The notes: generated from the letters alone by a model not told the origin. A stretch of 64,000 nt of DNA from Mesorhizobium sp. 131-2-1 (GCF_016756535.1 NZ_AP023247.1:5270501-5334500), one strand, 5' to 3'. Shown: positions 51,072-59,754, counted from the first letter of the stretch. Numbers and translations: made by a program.

Positions 51072-51968
51072 TCAGTCCGCCATGCTGAAGGCGCGGTCGC
51101 CTTCGGCAAAACCCTGAACGTCGGACCAGTCCCTGGCCAGCGTTCGCAGGCCGGTCAGCGCGACATCCAGAACATCCGATGAAGCGGGATTGCTCGGATA
51201 GGCGAGATAGATCGGCCGCTGGAACACCGGTGCGCCGTCGATGCGTTTCAGCTCGCCGCGCTCGATATGGACGCTCACTGCGCTCAGCGGCAGATACGCG
51301 GCCGCCTTCTGCGACAGCACGTGCTGCAGCCCGATGAACACCAGCCCGGCCGAGATCGCCGGCTTCACCATGCCGGCGAAGGCGCGGTCGTGCTCGATGC
51401 GGAACTCCAGCCCCCAGTCCATGAGGATATAGTTGTCCGTCCATGGCCCCGCCTGCCCCGCGTGCTGGACAAGGACCACCTGGTCGACGGCCAGAGTCTC
51501 GTAGACGATGCCGGGATGCGGCCTCGGCAGATAGAGGATGCAGATGTCGAGCAGGCCGTCGGCCATCTGGTCGATCGCAAGGTCCGGAAAACTGCCCTCG
51601 AGCCGCAGCGCCACGTTCGGCCGCCTTTCCCGCATCCAGGCGATCCAGGGCGAGGTGATGCGGTCCCACAGATAGGCGGGCGCGGTCAGCCTCAGCAGCG
51701 TCTCGTAGCCATCGGGAACCGCGATGTCCTGCCTCGACTGCTCCCAGGTGCGGGTGATCGTCGAGGCATGCGGCAGGAATTGCCGGCCGGCCGGCGTCAG
51801 CGTGACGCCGTCGCTGTCGCGGACGAAGAGCTTGCGCCCCAGTTGCTCCTCGAGGCCCCTGATCCGGGCGCTGACGGTCGATTGGGCAAGGTTCAGCCGA
51901 TGGGCCGCAACGGTGAAGCTGCCATGCGTCGCGACCTCGAGGAAGCTGCGCAGGTTCTCGGTATCCAT
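51072..51968 (-). CDS. LysR-family regulator divergent from solute-binding protein 2
   Basis: 298 residues. HTH: MDTENLRSFLEVATHGSFTV...AAHRLNLAQSTVSARIRGLE. Effector domain: LLRLTAPAYLWDRITSPWIA, GLLDICILYLP, GLVFIGLQHVLSQKAAAYLP. The divergent promoter region to solute-binding protein 2 contains CATCGAA-ATC-TTCGATG at 51982-51998, which includes a T-N11-A LysR box. Convergent with the transporter operon, it may sense the imported compound. Confidence 0.92.
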   Translation of the reverse strand: MDTENLRSFLEVATHGSFTVAAHRLNLAQSTVSARIRGLEEQLGRKLFVRDSDGVTLTPAGRQFLPHASTITRTWEQSRQDIAVPDGYETLLRLTAPAYLWDRITSPWIAWMRERRPNVALRLEGSFPDLAIDQMADGLLDICILYLPRPHPGIVYETLAVDQVVLVQHAGQAGPWTDNYILMDWGLEFRIEHDRAFAGMVKPAISAGLVFIGLQHVLSQKAAAYLPLSAVSVHIERGELKRIDGAPVFQRPIYLAYPSNPASSDVLDVALTGLRTLARDWSDVQGFAEGDRAFSMAD

Positions 51969-51981
51969 GGCTTGCCCTCCG

Positions 51982-51998
51982 CATCGAAATCTTCGATG
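51982..51998. promoter_or_regulatory. LysR box CATCGAA-N3-TTCGATG
   Basis: A 7+7 base inverted repeat containing TCGAAATCTTCGA, which obeys the T-N11-A LysR consensus. Position: 14 bases upstream of the LysR gene start and in the shared promoter to solute-binding protein 2. Confidence 0.6.
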
Positions 51999-52083
51999 AC
52001 CCCCATCAAAAATTATCGCTTTTCCGTGGTGATCAATAGTGAACTAGATGGCCGAGCCCTCACGATAAGCAAGGAATGCCGCC

Positions 52084-53738
52084 ATGCCAAAGCATTTCAG
52101 GATGATTGATATCGCCCGCAGGACTCTCACCGCAATCGAAAATTCCGCTATCGACGAATTGCTCGCCGGCAGGATCGGCCGACGCGAATTCCTCAGGCAT
52201 GGCAGCGTGCTCGGCCTGTCGCTGCCCTTCCTCGGCGGCATCGCCTCGGCGGTCGGTCTTGGCGCCCCGGAAGCCGGGCCGAAGGCAAGCCCGGCGGCAC
52301 GGTGCGCGCCGGCGTGGCGACGCCGGGCGGCGCCATCGATCCCGTCACCTATTACGACAGCGGCAGCTATCAGCTGGTCTTCCAGACCGCCGAATTCCTC
52401 TGCGTGACGCAGCCTGACCTGACGCTGAAGCCGGTGCTGGCGGAAAGCTGGTCACCCAACGCGGACGGAAGTGTCTGGACCTTCAAGCTGCGCAAGGGCG
52501 TCAAGTTCCACAATGGCGAAGACTTCAAGGCCGACGACGTGGTGGCGACGTTCGATCGCCTCGCCGATCCGAGCGGCGCTTCCAACGCGCTGTCGGTGTT
52601 CAAGGGCCTGCTGTCGAAAGGCGGCACCCGCAAGGTCGACGACCACACCGTCGAATTCCATCTCGACGCGCCGAACGGCAGCTTCCCCTATTCGGTCTCG
52701 ATCGACAACTACAACGCCGTCATCCTGCCGGCGAGCTACAAGGGCGATTACGAAAAGACCTTCGAGGGCACCGGCCCGTTCCGGTTGGAGAGCTATACGC
52801 CGAAGGTCGGCGCCAGTTTCGTGCGCAACCCCGACTATTGGGGCGAGAAGGCGCTGCCCGACCGGCTGGAGTTCAAGTTCTATGGCGACGTGCAGCCGCG
52901 CATCCTGGCGCTGCAGGCGGGCGAGGTCGACCTTCTCGACGCAGTCCCGCTCGACGTCAGCCAGGTGGTGCTGAACAGCCCGGACATCACGGTGCTGCGC
53001 GTCGCCTCGACCGCGCACCGCCAGTTGCACATGCGCTGCGACACCGGCCCCTTCACCGACAAGCGCGTGCGCCAGGCGCTCGCTCTGTGCATCGACCGCT
53101 CCAAGCTGGTCGACGGGCTCTGCCGCGGCATGGCGGCGACCGGCAATGACAGCCCGTTCGCGCCGGCCTTCCCGGCCACCGACAAGTCGGTGCCGCAGCG
53201 CTCGCAGGACATCGCCAAGGCAAAGCAGTTGATGGAAGCGGCCGGCCTTGCCGGCGGCTTCGACATCACGCTGACGACGCTGCGCTATTCCGACATTCCG
53301 GGCTACGCGCAGCTGTTCCAGAACTTCGCCAAGGAGATCGGCGCCCGCCTCTCGCTCAACATCGAGGACCAGGACAAATATTACGGCAAGGCGGTGTTCG
53401 GCCAGTCGGACTGGCTGGACAGCCCGCTCGGCATCACCGACTACGCGCATCGCAGCGTGCCGAACGTGTTCCTGAACAGTCCGCTGGTCAGCGACGGACC
53501 TTGGAACGCGGCGCATTTCAAGAACACGACCTATGACGGGCTCGTCGCCGGCTATCTCAAGGCGCTGGATCTCGACGGGCAGCGCAAGGCCGCCTCCGAC
53601 ATCCAGAAACTGCTGCTCGACGAGACGCCGATCATCTTCAGCTATTTCCCCGACCAGCTGGTACCGGTGCGCAAGAATGTCAGCGGCCTGCCGCCGATCG
53701 CCGCCGGGCTGCTGCTCGATCGTGTATCGATAGGTTGA
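52084..53738 (+). pseudogene. DppA-like solute-binding protein 2, frameshifted
   Basis: ATG 52084 starts a twin-arginine-type signal (RRRE-like GRREFLRHGSVLGLSLPFLGG) and the mature N-terminus APEAG, then the frame changes. From 52281 the next frame continues as EGKPGGTVRAGVATPGGAIDPV, so one G is missing in a GGG run at about 52276-52278. The rest is intact (FKLRKGVKFHNGEDFKADDVV, ALCIDRSKLVDGLCRGM, YAQLFQNFAKEIGARLSL, LLLDETPIIFSYFPDQL). It closely parallels solute-binding protein 1 over its whole length. Real pseudogene or homopolymer error. Confidence 0.85.
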
Positions 53739-53740
53739 CC

Positions 53741-54631
53741 ATGCTCGCGCGCAAGAGCCTGGCCGCAAAAGACGAGAAGAGGACGACCACCATTCGCAAG
53801 CCTCACCTGCGCGGCCGCGGGCCGCATTTCCCCTTGCTCGACAATATCGTTCAGTACGAGTTCGAGCCGGGCTATGTCGCCTTCACCATGCCCTCGCCGA
53901 AGCGACTGCGCGTGCAGGTCGGCTCGATGACCGTTGCCGACACCACCAGGGCGCTGGTGTTCTACGAGAGCGACCACCTGCCGGTGTACTACTTCCCGCT
54001 GAGCGACGTGCCCGAGGAGTTTTTGCTTCCGAGCAAGACGACGACGGAGGACCCGTTCAAGGGTGTCGCCACGCACTATTCCCTGAACACCGGCATCACG
54101 CTGGTCGAGGACGCTGCCTGGCGCTACCGCGATCCGGTCAAGGGTTGCCCGCCGATAGCGGACTACATGTCCTTCTATTGGCCGAAGATGACGCACTGGT
54201 ATGAGGAGGATGAGGAGATCTTCGTCCATGCCCGCGACCCGTTCCGCAGGGTCGACTGCCTGCCCTCGTCGCGGCGCCTGCAGGTGATTCTCGACGGCGA
54301 GCAGGTCGCCGATTCACGGCGCGGCGTTTTCCTGTTCGAGACCGGCCATCCGGTGCGCCACTACCTGCCGATCTCCGACACCAGGCTCGATATGTTTGCG
54401 CCCAGCCGCTACATCTCGCGCTGTCCCTACAAGGGCATCTCCAACTACTATCATGTAACGACCAGCACCAAGCGGCACGAGAACCTCGTCTGGTACTATC
54501 CCGAGCCGGTGCATGAGGCAGAACGCATCAAGGGGCTGGTCTGCTTCCATCACGAGCTGGTCGACAAGATCCTCGTCGACGGGGTGGAATTTCCGAAAGA
54601 GGCGACCGCGGCGTCCGACGGGTATTTCTGA
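53741..54631 (+). CDS. Tandem DUF427-domain protein
   Basis: About 296 residues from ATG 53741. Two DUF427 repeats: first around PHFPLLDNIVQYEFEPGY...VQVGSMTVADTTRALVFYES, second around FRRVDCLPSSRRLQVILDGEQ...GVFLFETGHPVRHYLPISD, each followed by a C-terminal YYHV/YHE-type strand. DUF427 proteins have a compact beta-rich fold of unknown function; single-domain forms are more usual. Overlaps the stop region of solute-binding protein 2 and so is probably cotranscribed. Confidence 0.8.
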   Translation: MLARKSLAAKDEKRTTTIRKPHLRGRGPHFPLLDNIVQYEFEPGYVAFTMPSPKRLRVQVGSMTVADTTRALVFYESDHLPVYYFPLSDVPEEFLLPSKTTTEDPFKGVATHYSLNTGITLVEDAAWRYRDPVKGCPPIADYMSFYWPKMTHWYEEDEEIFVHARDPFRRVDCLPSSRRLQVILDGEQVADSRRGVFLFETGHPVRHYLPISDTRLDMFAPSRYISRCPYKGISNYYHVTTSTKRHENLVWYYPEPVHEAERIKGLVCFHHELVDKILVDGVEFPKEATAASDGYF

Positions 54632-54690
54632 GCGGTTCTCTCATCCCGAAGCAAAGCAGCGAAGCAGACAGCAGAGGTCTCGTTCCTTCG

Positions 54691-54850
54691 CGCCCCCCTC
54701 TGTCCTGCCGGACATCTCCCCTACTTGGTGGGAGATTGGCAGTTTCGACGCCCCACTCATTCCTGCAACGTTGAAAGCTGGCGAAGGCAGTGGCGACTGT
54801 CGATCTCCCCCTTGTGGGGGAGATGTCCGGCAGGACAGAGGGGGCGCTGT
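54691..54850. repeat. Palindromic intergenic mosaic repeat, copy 3
   Basis: Stretch 54632-54979 has no gene. 54691-54740 (CCCCCTCTGTCCTGCCGGACATCTCCC then GGGAGAT) and 54803-54846 (ATCTCCCCCTTG/GGGGGAGATGTCCGGCAGGACAGAGGG) are inverted copies of the modules seen at 9986-10163. The remainder up to 54979 carries the promoter of the dehydrogenase gene. Confidence 0.75.
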
Positions 54851-54896
54851 CCCGCCGACATCGACTTGATTCCTCCGGGCAGCGCCGAAAAGCCGG

Positions 54897-54931
54897 TTGA
54901 AATATTTTTCAAATAGAAATAGGAATGTTCA
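54897..54931 (+). promoter_or_regulatory. Promoter and TGTTCA site for the SAF dehydrogenase operon
   Basis: -35 TTGAAA at 54897-54902, 17-base spacer containing TTTCAA (54907-54912), -10 TAGGAA at 54920-54925. TTGAAA and TTTCAA form an inverted repeat, and TGTTCA follows at 54926-54931. TGTTCA is the reverse complement of TGAACA words in the 59.7 kb promoter, hinting at common control by the SorC regulator. Confidence 0.5.
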
Positions 54932-54979
54932 AAATGATTATCCCGGCGCAGCGGCGCGCCAAGGACCGGAGGAAGCGAC

Positions 54980-56302
54980 ATGTCCCATCCGCAATTCGCA
55001 GCGGAGCTCCTGCAGCGCGCTGAAAAGCACGGGCCGATCACCATCGGCCTGGCCGGCGCCGGGCAGATGGGCACCGACATCGTCGTCCAGGTAGCACTTA
55101 TGCCGGGCATGCGCATCGGCGCCATTTCCGAGGTCCGGCCGCAGGTGGCGATCGACGCCGCCCTGCTGGCCGGCCACGACCGTTCCGACATCGTCCAGGC
55201 GCCCAATGCCGCAGCCATCGATCGCGCCATCGAGGCCGGCAAGATCGCCGTCACCGAGGATCTGCACGCGCTTGCCGCCGCCGGCCGTATCGACGTTATC
55301 ATCGACGCCACGGGCAATCCCAACATCGGCACGCTGTTTGCGCTGGAAGTGATGAAGAACGGCAAGCACATCGTCATGCTCAATGTCGAGGCCGACATCA
55401 CCATCGGCCGTTTCCTGAAAGAAGAAGCGCGTAAGGCCGGCGTCGTCTACACGGGTGCCGCCGGCGACGAGCCCGCCTGCACGTTGGAGATCATCGGCTT
55501 TGCCAAAAGCCTCGGCTTCACAATAGTTGCCGCCGGCAAGGGCAAGAACAATCCGCTGAAGATCGATGCGGTGCCGGCCGACTACGAGAAGGAGGCCCAT
55601 GAGCGTAACATGAACGCGCGCATGCTGGTCGAGTTCATCGACGGCTCGAAGACGGCGATCGAGATGGTGGCGATCGCCAACGCCACCGGCCTGGTGCCCG
55701 ACGTTCCTGGCATGCACGGCCCGACGGCGTCGCTTGAGGAGCTCGCCAGCGTGCTCTGCCCGCGCGAGGACGGCGGCGTGCTGCACCGCAAGGGCGTGGT
55801 CGACTATTCGATCGGCAAGGGCGTGGCGCCCGGCGTCTTCTGCATCATCGAGACCCGGCATCCGCGCGTGCTGGAGCGCATGGTCGACCTCAAGGTCGGC
55901 AAGGGCCCCTATTTCACGATCTTCCGCCCCTATCACCTGACCAGCCTGGAAGTGCCGCTCTCGGCGGCACGCGCTGTGGTCTACAAGCGCGCCGACATGG
56001 AGCCGCTCGACCATCCGGTGGCCGAGGCTGTTGCCGTGGCCAAGAGCAACCTTGGTGCCGGCCAGTCGCTCGGCATGATCGGCGAGAACGACTATCGCGG
56101 CTTCGCGATGACCTGGGAGGACGCGCGCGCCAAGGGCGCCCTGCCGCTCGGGCTTGCCGAACGCGCCAAGGTGGTGAAGCCGGTGAAGGCCGGCGATTTC
56201 CTCACCTATGAAAATTGTGTACCCGACGATTCGATGGTGATAACCCAGATCCGCCGCCGTCTCGACCAGTCGGACGGACGGTTCGTCACCAACGCCGCCT
56301 AA
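54980..56302 (+). CDS. NAD(P)-dependent dehydrogenase with C-terminal SAF domain
   Basis: 440 residues from ATG 54980, GGAGGAAG upstream. A homoserine-dehydrogenase-type Rossmann domain, IGLAGAGQMGTDIVVQVALM (residues 22-41), is followed by DVIIDATGNPNIGTLFALEV and YTGAAGDEPACTLEIIGFAK, and a C-terminal SAF-type beta-clip domain (AERAKVVKPVKAGDFLTYEN). Such proteins are often misannotated as FlgA. Substrate unknown; the neighbours (FGGY kinase, sugar importer) suggest a polyol or sugar derivative. Confidence 0.82.
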   Translation: MSHPQFAAELLQRAEKHGPITIGLAGAGQMGTDIVVQVALMPGMRIGAISEVRPQVAIDAALLAGHDRSDIVQAPNAAAIDRAIEAGKIAVTEDLHALAAAGRIDVIIDATGNPNIGTLFALEVMKNGKHIVMLNVEADITIGRFLKEEARKAGVVYTGAAGDEPACTLEIIGFAKSLGFTIVAAGKGKNNPLKIDAVPADYEKEAHERNMNARMLVEFIDGSKTAIEMVAIANATGLVPDVPGMHGPTASLEELASVLCPREDGGVLHRKGVVDYSIGKGVAPGVFCIIETRHPRVLERMVDLKVGKGPYFTIFRPYHLTSLEVPLSAARAVVYKRADMEPLDHPVAEAVAVAKSNLGAGQSLGMIGENDYRGFAMTWEDARAKGALPLGLAERAKVVKPVKAGDFLTYENCVPDDSMVITQIRRRLDQSDGRFVTNAA

Positions 56303-56338
56303 AGCGCGTCATGCATTAACCTTCCGGATCCCCGCCTG

Positions 56339-57823
56339 ATGGACGATGTCGTAATCGGGATCGACGCCTCGACGACGGCCGTGAAGGCGATCGCTTTCGC
56401 GCGCGACGGCGCGGAACTGTTCCAGGCGCGAGAGACCTATCCGCTGTCCAATCCGGCGCCCGGCCATTTCGAGCAGGACGCCGAGCACTGGTGGGCCGCA
56501 CTACTCGCCGCGCTGAAACAGGTCGCAGACAAGATCGACGCATCGCGCGTGAAGGCTATCTCCATAGCCCATCAGCGCGAGACCTTCACCCTGATCGACG
56601 CCGCCGGCAAGCCGCTCATCCCGGCGATCCTGTGGCTGGACGAGCGGGCGCGCCCGCAGGTCGCGAGGCTCTCGGCCGAGCTCGGCCGCGAGGCGATCCG
56701 CGACTGGAGCGGCAAGCCGCCGGATCCAACGCCGGCGCTCTATGCACTCGCCTGGCTGGCCGAACACAGGCCGCAGGCGCTTGGCCAGGCGGTCGCACTC
56801 GTCGACGTGCACGGCTTCTTCGTTCACCGGCTGACCGGACGGCTGGTCACCAGCACCGCGAGCGCCGATCCGCTCGGGCTGCTCGACATCGGGACCGGCG
56901 CCTGGCATCCCCGCCTGGTCGAGGCCGCCGGGCTGAGACCGGAACAATTGCCGGAGCTGGTAGCGCCCGGCGCCATCTGCGGTGGGCTTTCTGAAGGCAT
57001 CGCATCGGCGACAGGCCTGAAGGCCGGCATACCGATCATCTCCGGCGCCGGGGATGGTCAGGCAATGGGGCTCGGCATGGGAGTGTACGGTGCCGGCAAG
57101 AGCTATCTCTCGCTCGGCTCGGGCGTCGTCAGCGGCAATTATTCCGGTGCGGTCGCGACATCGGACGCGTTCCGCACGCTGGTCTCGCCGACGGGCTCCG
57201 GCTTCATGCTGGAGACCGTGCTGCGCTCGGGCATGCAACTGGTCGACTGGATCGTGCGCACCACCGGCTCGCCATCGGCCGCTGTACTAGAGAAGGCGGC
57301 AATCGAGGTGGCGGCAGGCAGCGACGGACTGCTGGTCATGCCGTACTGGGCCGGCGTCATGAGTCCCTACTGGGACGGCGCGGCGCGTGGCGCCATTGTC
57401 GGACTGTCGCTCGACCATGAGCGGAAGCACCTCTTCCGTGCGGTACTCGAGGGCATCGCCTTCGAGCAAGCGATCGCGACGGATGCTATGGAAGAGCAGA
57501 CCGGCAAGGCCGGCGCGATGATCGCGGCGGGCGGCGGCACCAATTCGACGCTGCTGATGCGGATCATGGCGAGCGTGCTGGAACGGCCGCTCTTGGTCTC
57601 GCCGGTCAACGAGGCGGCAGCGCTCGGTGCCGCCATACTGGCGGCCTCGGCAATCGGCTGGTTTGCTTCGCCGGAAGAGGCGGCCAAGGCAATGGCCGCT
57701 GCGCCGGCAAGGCAAGTTGATCCTGTCGAAGCTCTGGTACCAACCTATCGCTCGCGCAAAGCAATCTATCGCGACCTCTATCACGCGACGCGCGACATCC
57801 ACGCGCGGCTGGGCGCGGCCTAA
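56339..57823 (+). CDS. FGGY-family carbohydrate kinase
   Basis: 494 residues. Phosphate-binding strand VIGIDASTTAVKAIAF at the N-terminus, HQRETFTLIDAAGKPLIPAILW, TGSGFMLETVLRSGMQLVDW and the ATP-site GGGTNSTLLMRIMASVLERPL motif. The xylulokinase-like length and ASADPLGLLDIGTGAWH segment fit the FGGY superfamily, in which the substrate (xylulose, erythritol, AI-2 and others) cannot be predicted. The start ATG lies 36 bases after the dehydrogenase stop. Confidence 0.88.
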   Translation: MDDVVIGIDASTTAVKAIAFARDGAELFQARETYPLSNPAPGHFEQDAEHWWAALLAALKQVADKIDASRVKAISIAHQRETFTLIDAAGKPLIPAILWLDERARPQVARLSAELGREAIRDWSGKPPDPTPALYALAWLAEHRPQALGQAVALVDVHGFFVHRLTGRLVTSTASADPLGLLDIGTGAWHPRLVEAAGLRPEQLPELVAPGAICGGLSEGIASATGLKAGIPIISGAGDGQAMGLGMGVYGAGKSYLSLGSGVVSGNYSGAVATSDAFRTLVSPTGSGFMLETVLRSGMQLVDWIVRTTGSPSAAVLEKAAIEVAAGSDGLLVMPYWAGVMSPYWDGAARGAIVGLSLDHERKHLFRAVLEGIAFEQAIATDAMEEQTGKAGAMIAAGGGTNSTLLMRIMASVLERPLLVSPVNEAAALGAAILAASAIGWFASPEEAAKAMAAAPARQVDPVEALVPTYRSRKAIYRDLYHATRDIHARLGAA

Positions 57824-57889
57824 GATCGAGCGGCGGTTTTGCGTCCGGCCTCGCCGTGCTAGGTTGTGGAGCGCGGCGGACGATTGCTC

Positions 57890-58474
57890 ATGACGACAGC
57901 ATTGCATCTTGCGGCCTGGCTTGTCGCGCTGGCGACGGTGACGACGCCGGCGCTTGCCGATAACGCGCCGGCGTTCGAGCTCAGGCTCGATATCGACCGA
58001 GACGGCAAGATGGACCGCGCCGTGGTGCTGCAGGACAATACCGGTTCGGCCGACCTCAACATTTATCTGGCGATGGGCGAGGAAAATCCCGGTCCCTCGC
58101 GAAAACCCGACTTCGTCAGGAAAGCGCTGACCGAGGACCGGGTCGTCGATCTCGAAGCCAAGGGCAAGGGATCGCTGGCGATCACCTCCTGCTTCGGCTG
58201 CGGCGCCAGCAAATCGACCGAAGAGACGCTGACCGTCGTCTATCGCCACGGCCAATTCATGGTCGGCGGCTACAGCCGCAGCTGGGACTGGGGCAACCGG
58301 ACGTCCGACGACACCGTCGAGACGCTGCTCGGCGACTGCGACATCAATTATCTCACCGGCAAGGGCACCGTCTCCAAGGACCTGGAAGCCAGCAGGCCGA
58401 TCAAGGGAAAGTTCAAGCCCGTGCTGCTGAAAGACTGGTCTTACGAGAAGCGCCCCAAGGTCTGCGAGTTCTGA
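57890..58474 (+). CDS. Secreted hypothetical protein with a Ca-binding-like loop
   Basis: 194 residues from ATG 57890. Signal peptide MTTALHLAAWLVALATVTTP ending near ALADNAPA. The mature part starts with FELRLDIDRDGKMDRAVVLQ, a DxDxDG calcium-loop-like motif, and carries paired Cys in TSCFGCGASKS and at GDCDIN and KVCEF. I recognise no family; it is periplasmic or exported. It is 66 bases behind the kinase and in the same direction, though a link to the pathway is not shown. Confidence 0.6.
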   Translation: MTTALHLAAWLVALATVTTPALADNAPAFELRLDIDRDGKMDRAVVLQDNTGSADLNIYLAMGEENPGPSRKPDFVRKALTEDRVVDLEAKGKGSLAITSCFGCGASKSTEETLTVVYRHGQFMVGGYSRSWDWGNRTSDDTVETLLGDCDINYLTGKGTVSKDLEASRPIKGKFKPVLLKDWSYEKRPKVCEF

Positions 58475-58496
58475 TTGGCTGAATCTGTCTTTGCGT

Positions 58497-58539
58497 CATT
58501 TCGGACGGAAAACCGCTTCGCGCTTTTCCTGGATTTGCT
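58497..58539. repeat. Short inverted repeat element, copy 2
   Basis: Second copy of the element at 37887-37930, here reading TTTCGGACGGAAAACCGCTT and CTTTTCCTGGATTTGCT, immediately after the SorC stop codon on the opposite strand. Confidence 0.75.
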
Positions 58540-59501
58540 CAGCGGTTGAGCAGGCCCTTTGCCGCGTCCTCGTCGGTGATCAGCACCGAGACCCTGGAGT
58601 TGGCCAATGCCGCGCGCATGACGGCCACCTTTTCCAGTCCTCCCGAGACCAGGATGATATTTGGAATGTCCGAAAGATCCTGCAGCGGATAGGCGCAGAC
58701 GCGGCGGTTGACCTCATGATCGACCGGGCGGCCCTCCGCGTCGATGAAATAGCAGAGCACGTCGCCGACAGCGCCCGCCGCCTGCAATTCCTCGAGCTCG
58801 CTGGGCTTGATGAAGCCGTAATTGGCGATCGGGCTGGTGCCGGAGAACGCGCCGACGCTGAGCACGGCGATGTTGGCGCGCCGGGCGCGGAAGACGACGT
58901 CCTGCACGCTGCGCTGGCTCATGAAGGCATCGCGCTGCTCCGGCCTGTCGGCATAGACCGGCACGGGCAGCAGATAGCATTCGGCGCCGATCTTCTCGGC
59001 GAACTCCCAGGCGCTCTCGGTCGGGTTGAGCGGCTGCGCGTGGGTGAGGCCGCCAAGCATCGAGACCACGGTGGTCCTGGCAATCGGCCGCCGGGGCAGT
59101 TCGTTGATGGCGAATTTCAGCGTGCGGCCCCAGCCGAGCGCGATGACGTCGCCTGGATTGACGTTGTCGGCCAGATAGGCTGCCGCGGCATGGCCGATCA
59201 TCAGCGGGGCGTTGCTCCTGTCCGCGGCCGACGGCACGACCACGGCCTGGCTCAAGCCAAAGCGCTGCTTCAGGCTCTCCTCGAGTTGCACGCATTCCAC
59301 GACGCTGTCGCGGATGCGGAACTGGACTACGCCCTCCTCGCGGGCGGCGGAGAGGATGCGATGCACCTTGATGCGGCCGATGCCGAGGATCTCCGAGATG
59401 CGCTCCTGCGTCAGGCCCTCGACATAATAGTGCCAGGCGGCGCGGGCCTTGAGCTCGGCATCCGGAAAGCGCGAGGCCTTGTCGTTCTCGATCACCGCCA
59501 T
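58539..59501 (-). CDS. SorC/DeoR-type sugar-binding transcriptional regulator
   Basis: 320 residues from ATG 59501 (MAVIENDKASRFPDAELK) with AAAGG upstream; the longer frame is non-coding. The HTH LKARAAWHYYVEGLTQERISEILGIGRIKVHRILSAAREEG is the SorC form, followed by a ribose-5-phosphate-isomerase-like effector domain (VIALGWGRTLKFAINELPR, TVVSMLGGLTHAQ). It would sense a phosphorylated sugar, fitting the FGGY kinase product. Divergent from the importer with several TGAACA motifs between. Confidence 0.9.
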   Translation of the reverse strand: MAVIENDKASRFPDAELKARAAWHYYVEGLTQERISEILGIGRIKVHRILSAAREEGVVQFRIRDSVVECVQLEESLKQRFGLSQAVVVPSAADRSNAPLMIGHAAAAYLADNVNPGDVIALGWGRTLKFAINELPRRPIARTTVVSMLGGLTHAQPLNPTESAWEFAEKIGAECYLLPVPVYADRPEQRDAFMSQRSVQDVVFRARRANIAVLSVGAFSGTSPIANYGFIKPSELEELQAAGAVGDVLCYFIDAEGRPVDHEVNRRVCAYPLQDLSDIPNIILVSGGLEKVAVMRAALANSRVSVLITDEDAAKGLLNR

Positions 59502-59669
59502 CCTTTGCCCTCCTGCCGCTGTCGCCAGTCCCGGTCGTCTTGCTCCACCCACGACCTGAACGGCACCGGCTTCGGACCAGAAATCCGATTCCGGTCTCGC
59601 ATCATGCCTTGCCCTCCCTAGGGCAATCCGGCGGGTGGCGCAAACCGCCGCCGAACGGCGCGACGGCCC

Positions 59670-59754
59670 TTGACAATTTTCTGATGAACAGTTTAGCTGA
59701 ACAAAATTGCATATCAAAGATAAATTGTTCACAAGGGAGGATGCCTGGTGAACA
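59670..59754 (+). promoter_or_regulatory. Importer-4 promoter with TGAACA repeats (SorC operator candidate)
   Basis: TTGACA at 59670-59675 is a -35; the -10 near 59692-59698 (TTTAGCT) is weak. TGAACA occurs at 59685-59690, 59698-59703 and 59749-59754, and its inverse TGTTCA at 59726-59731. The core TGAACAAAATT resembles the operator word of the SorC-type DeoR of Bacillus subtilis. Confidence 0.6.
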
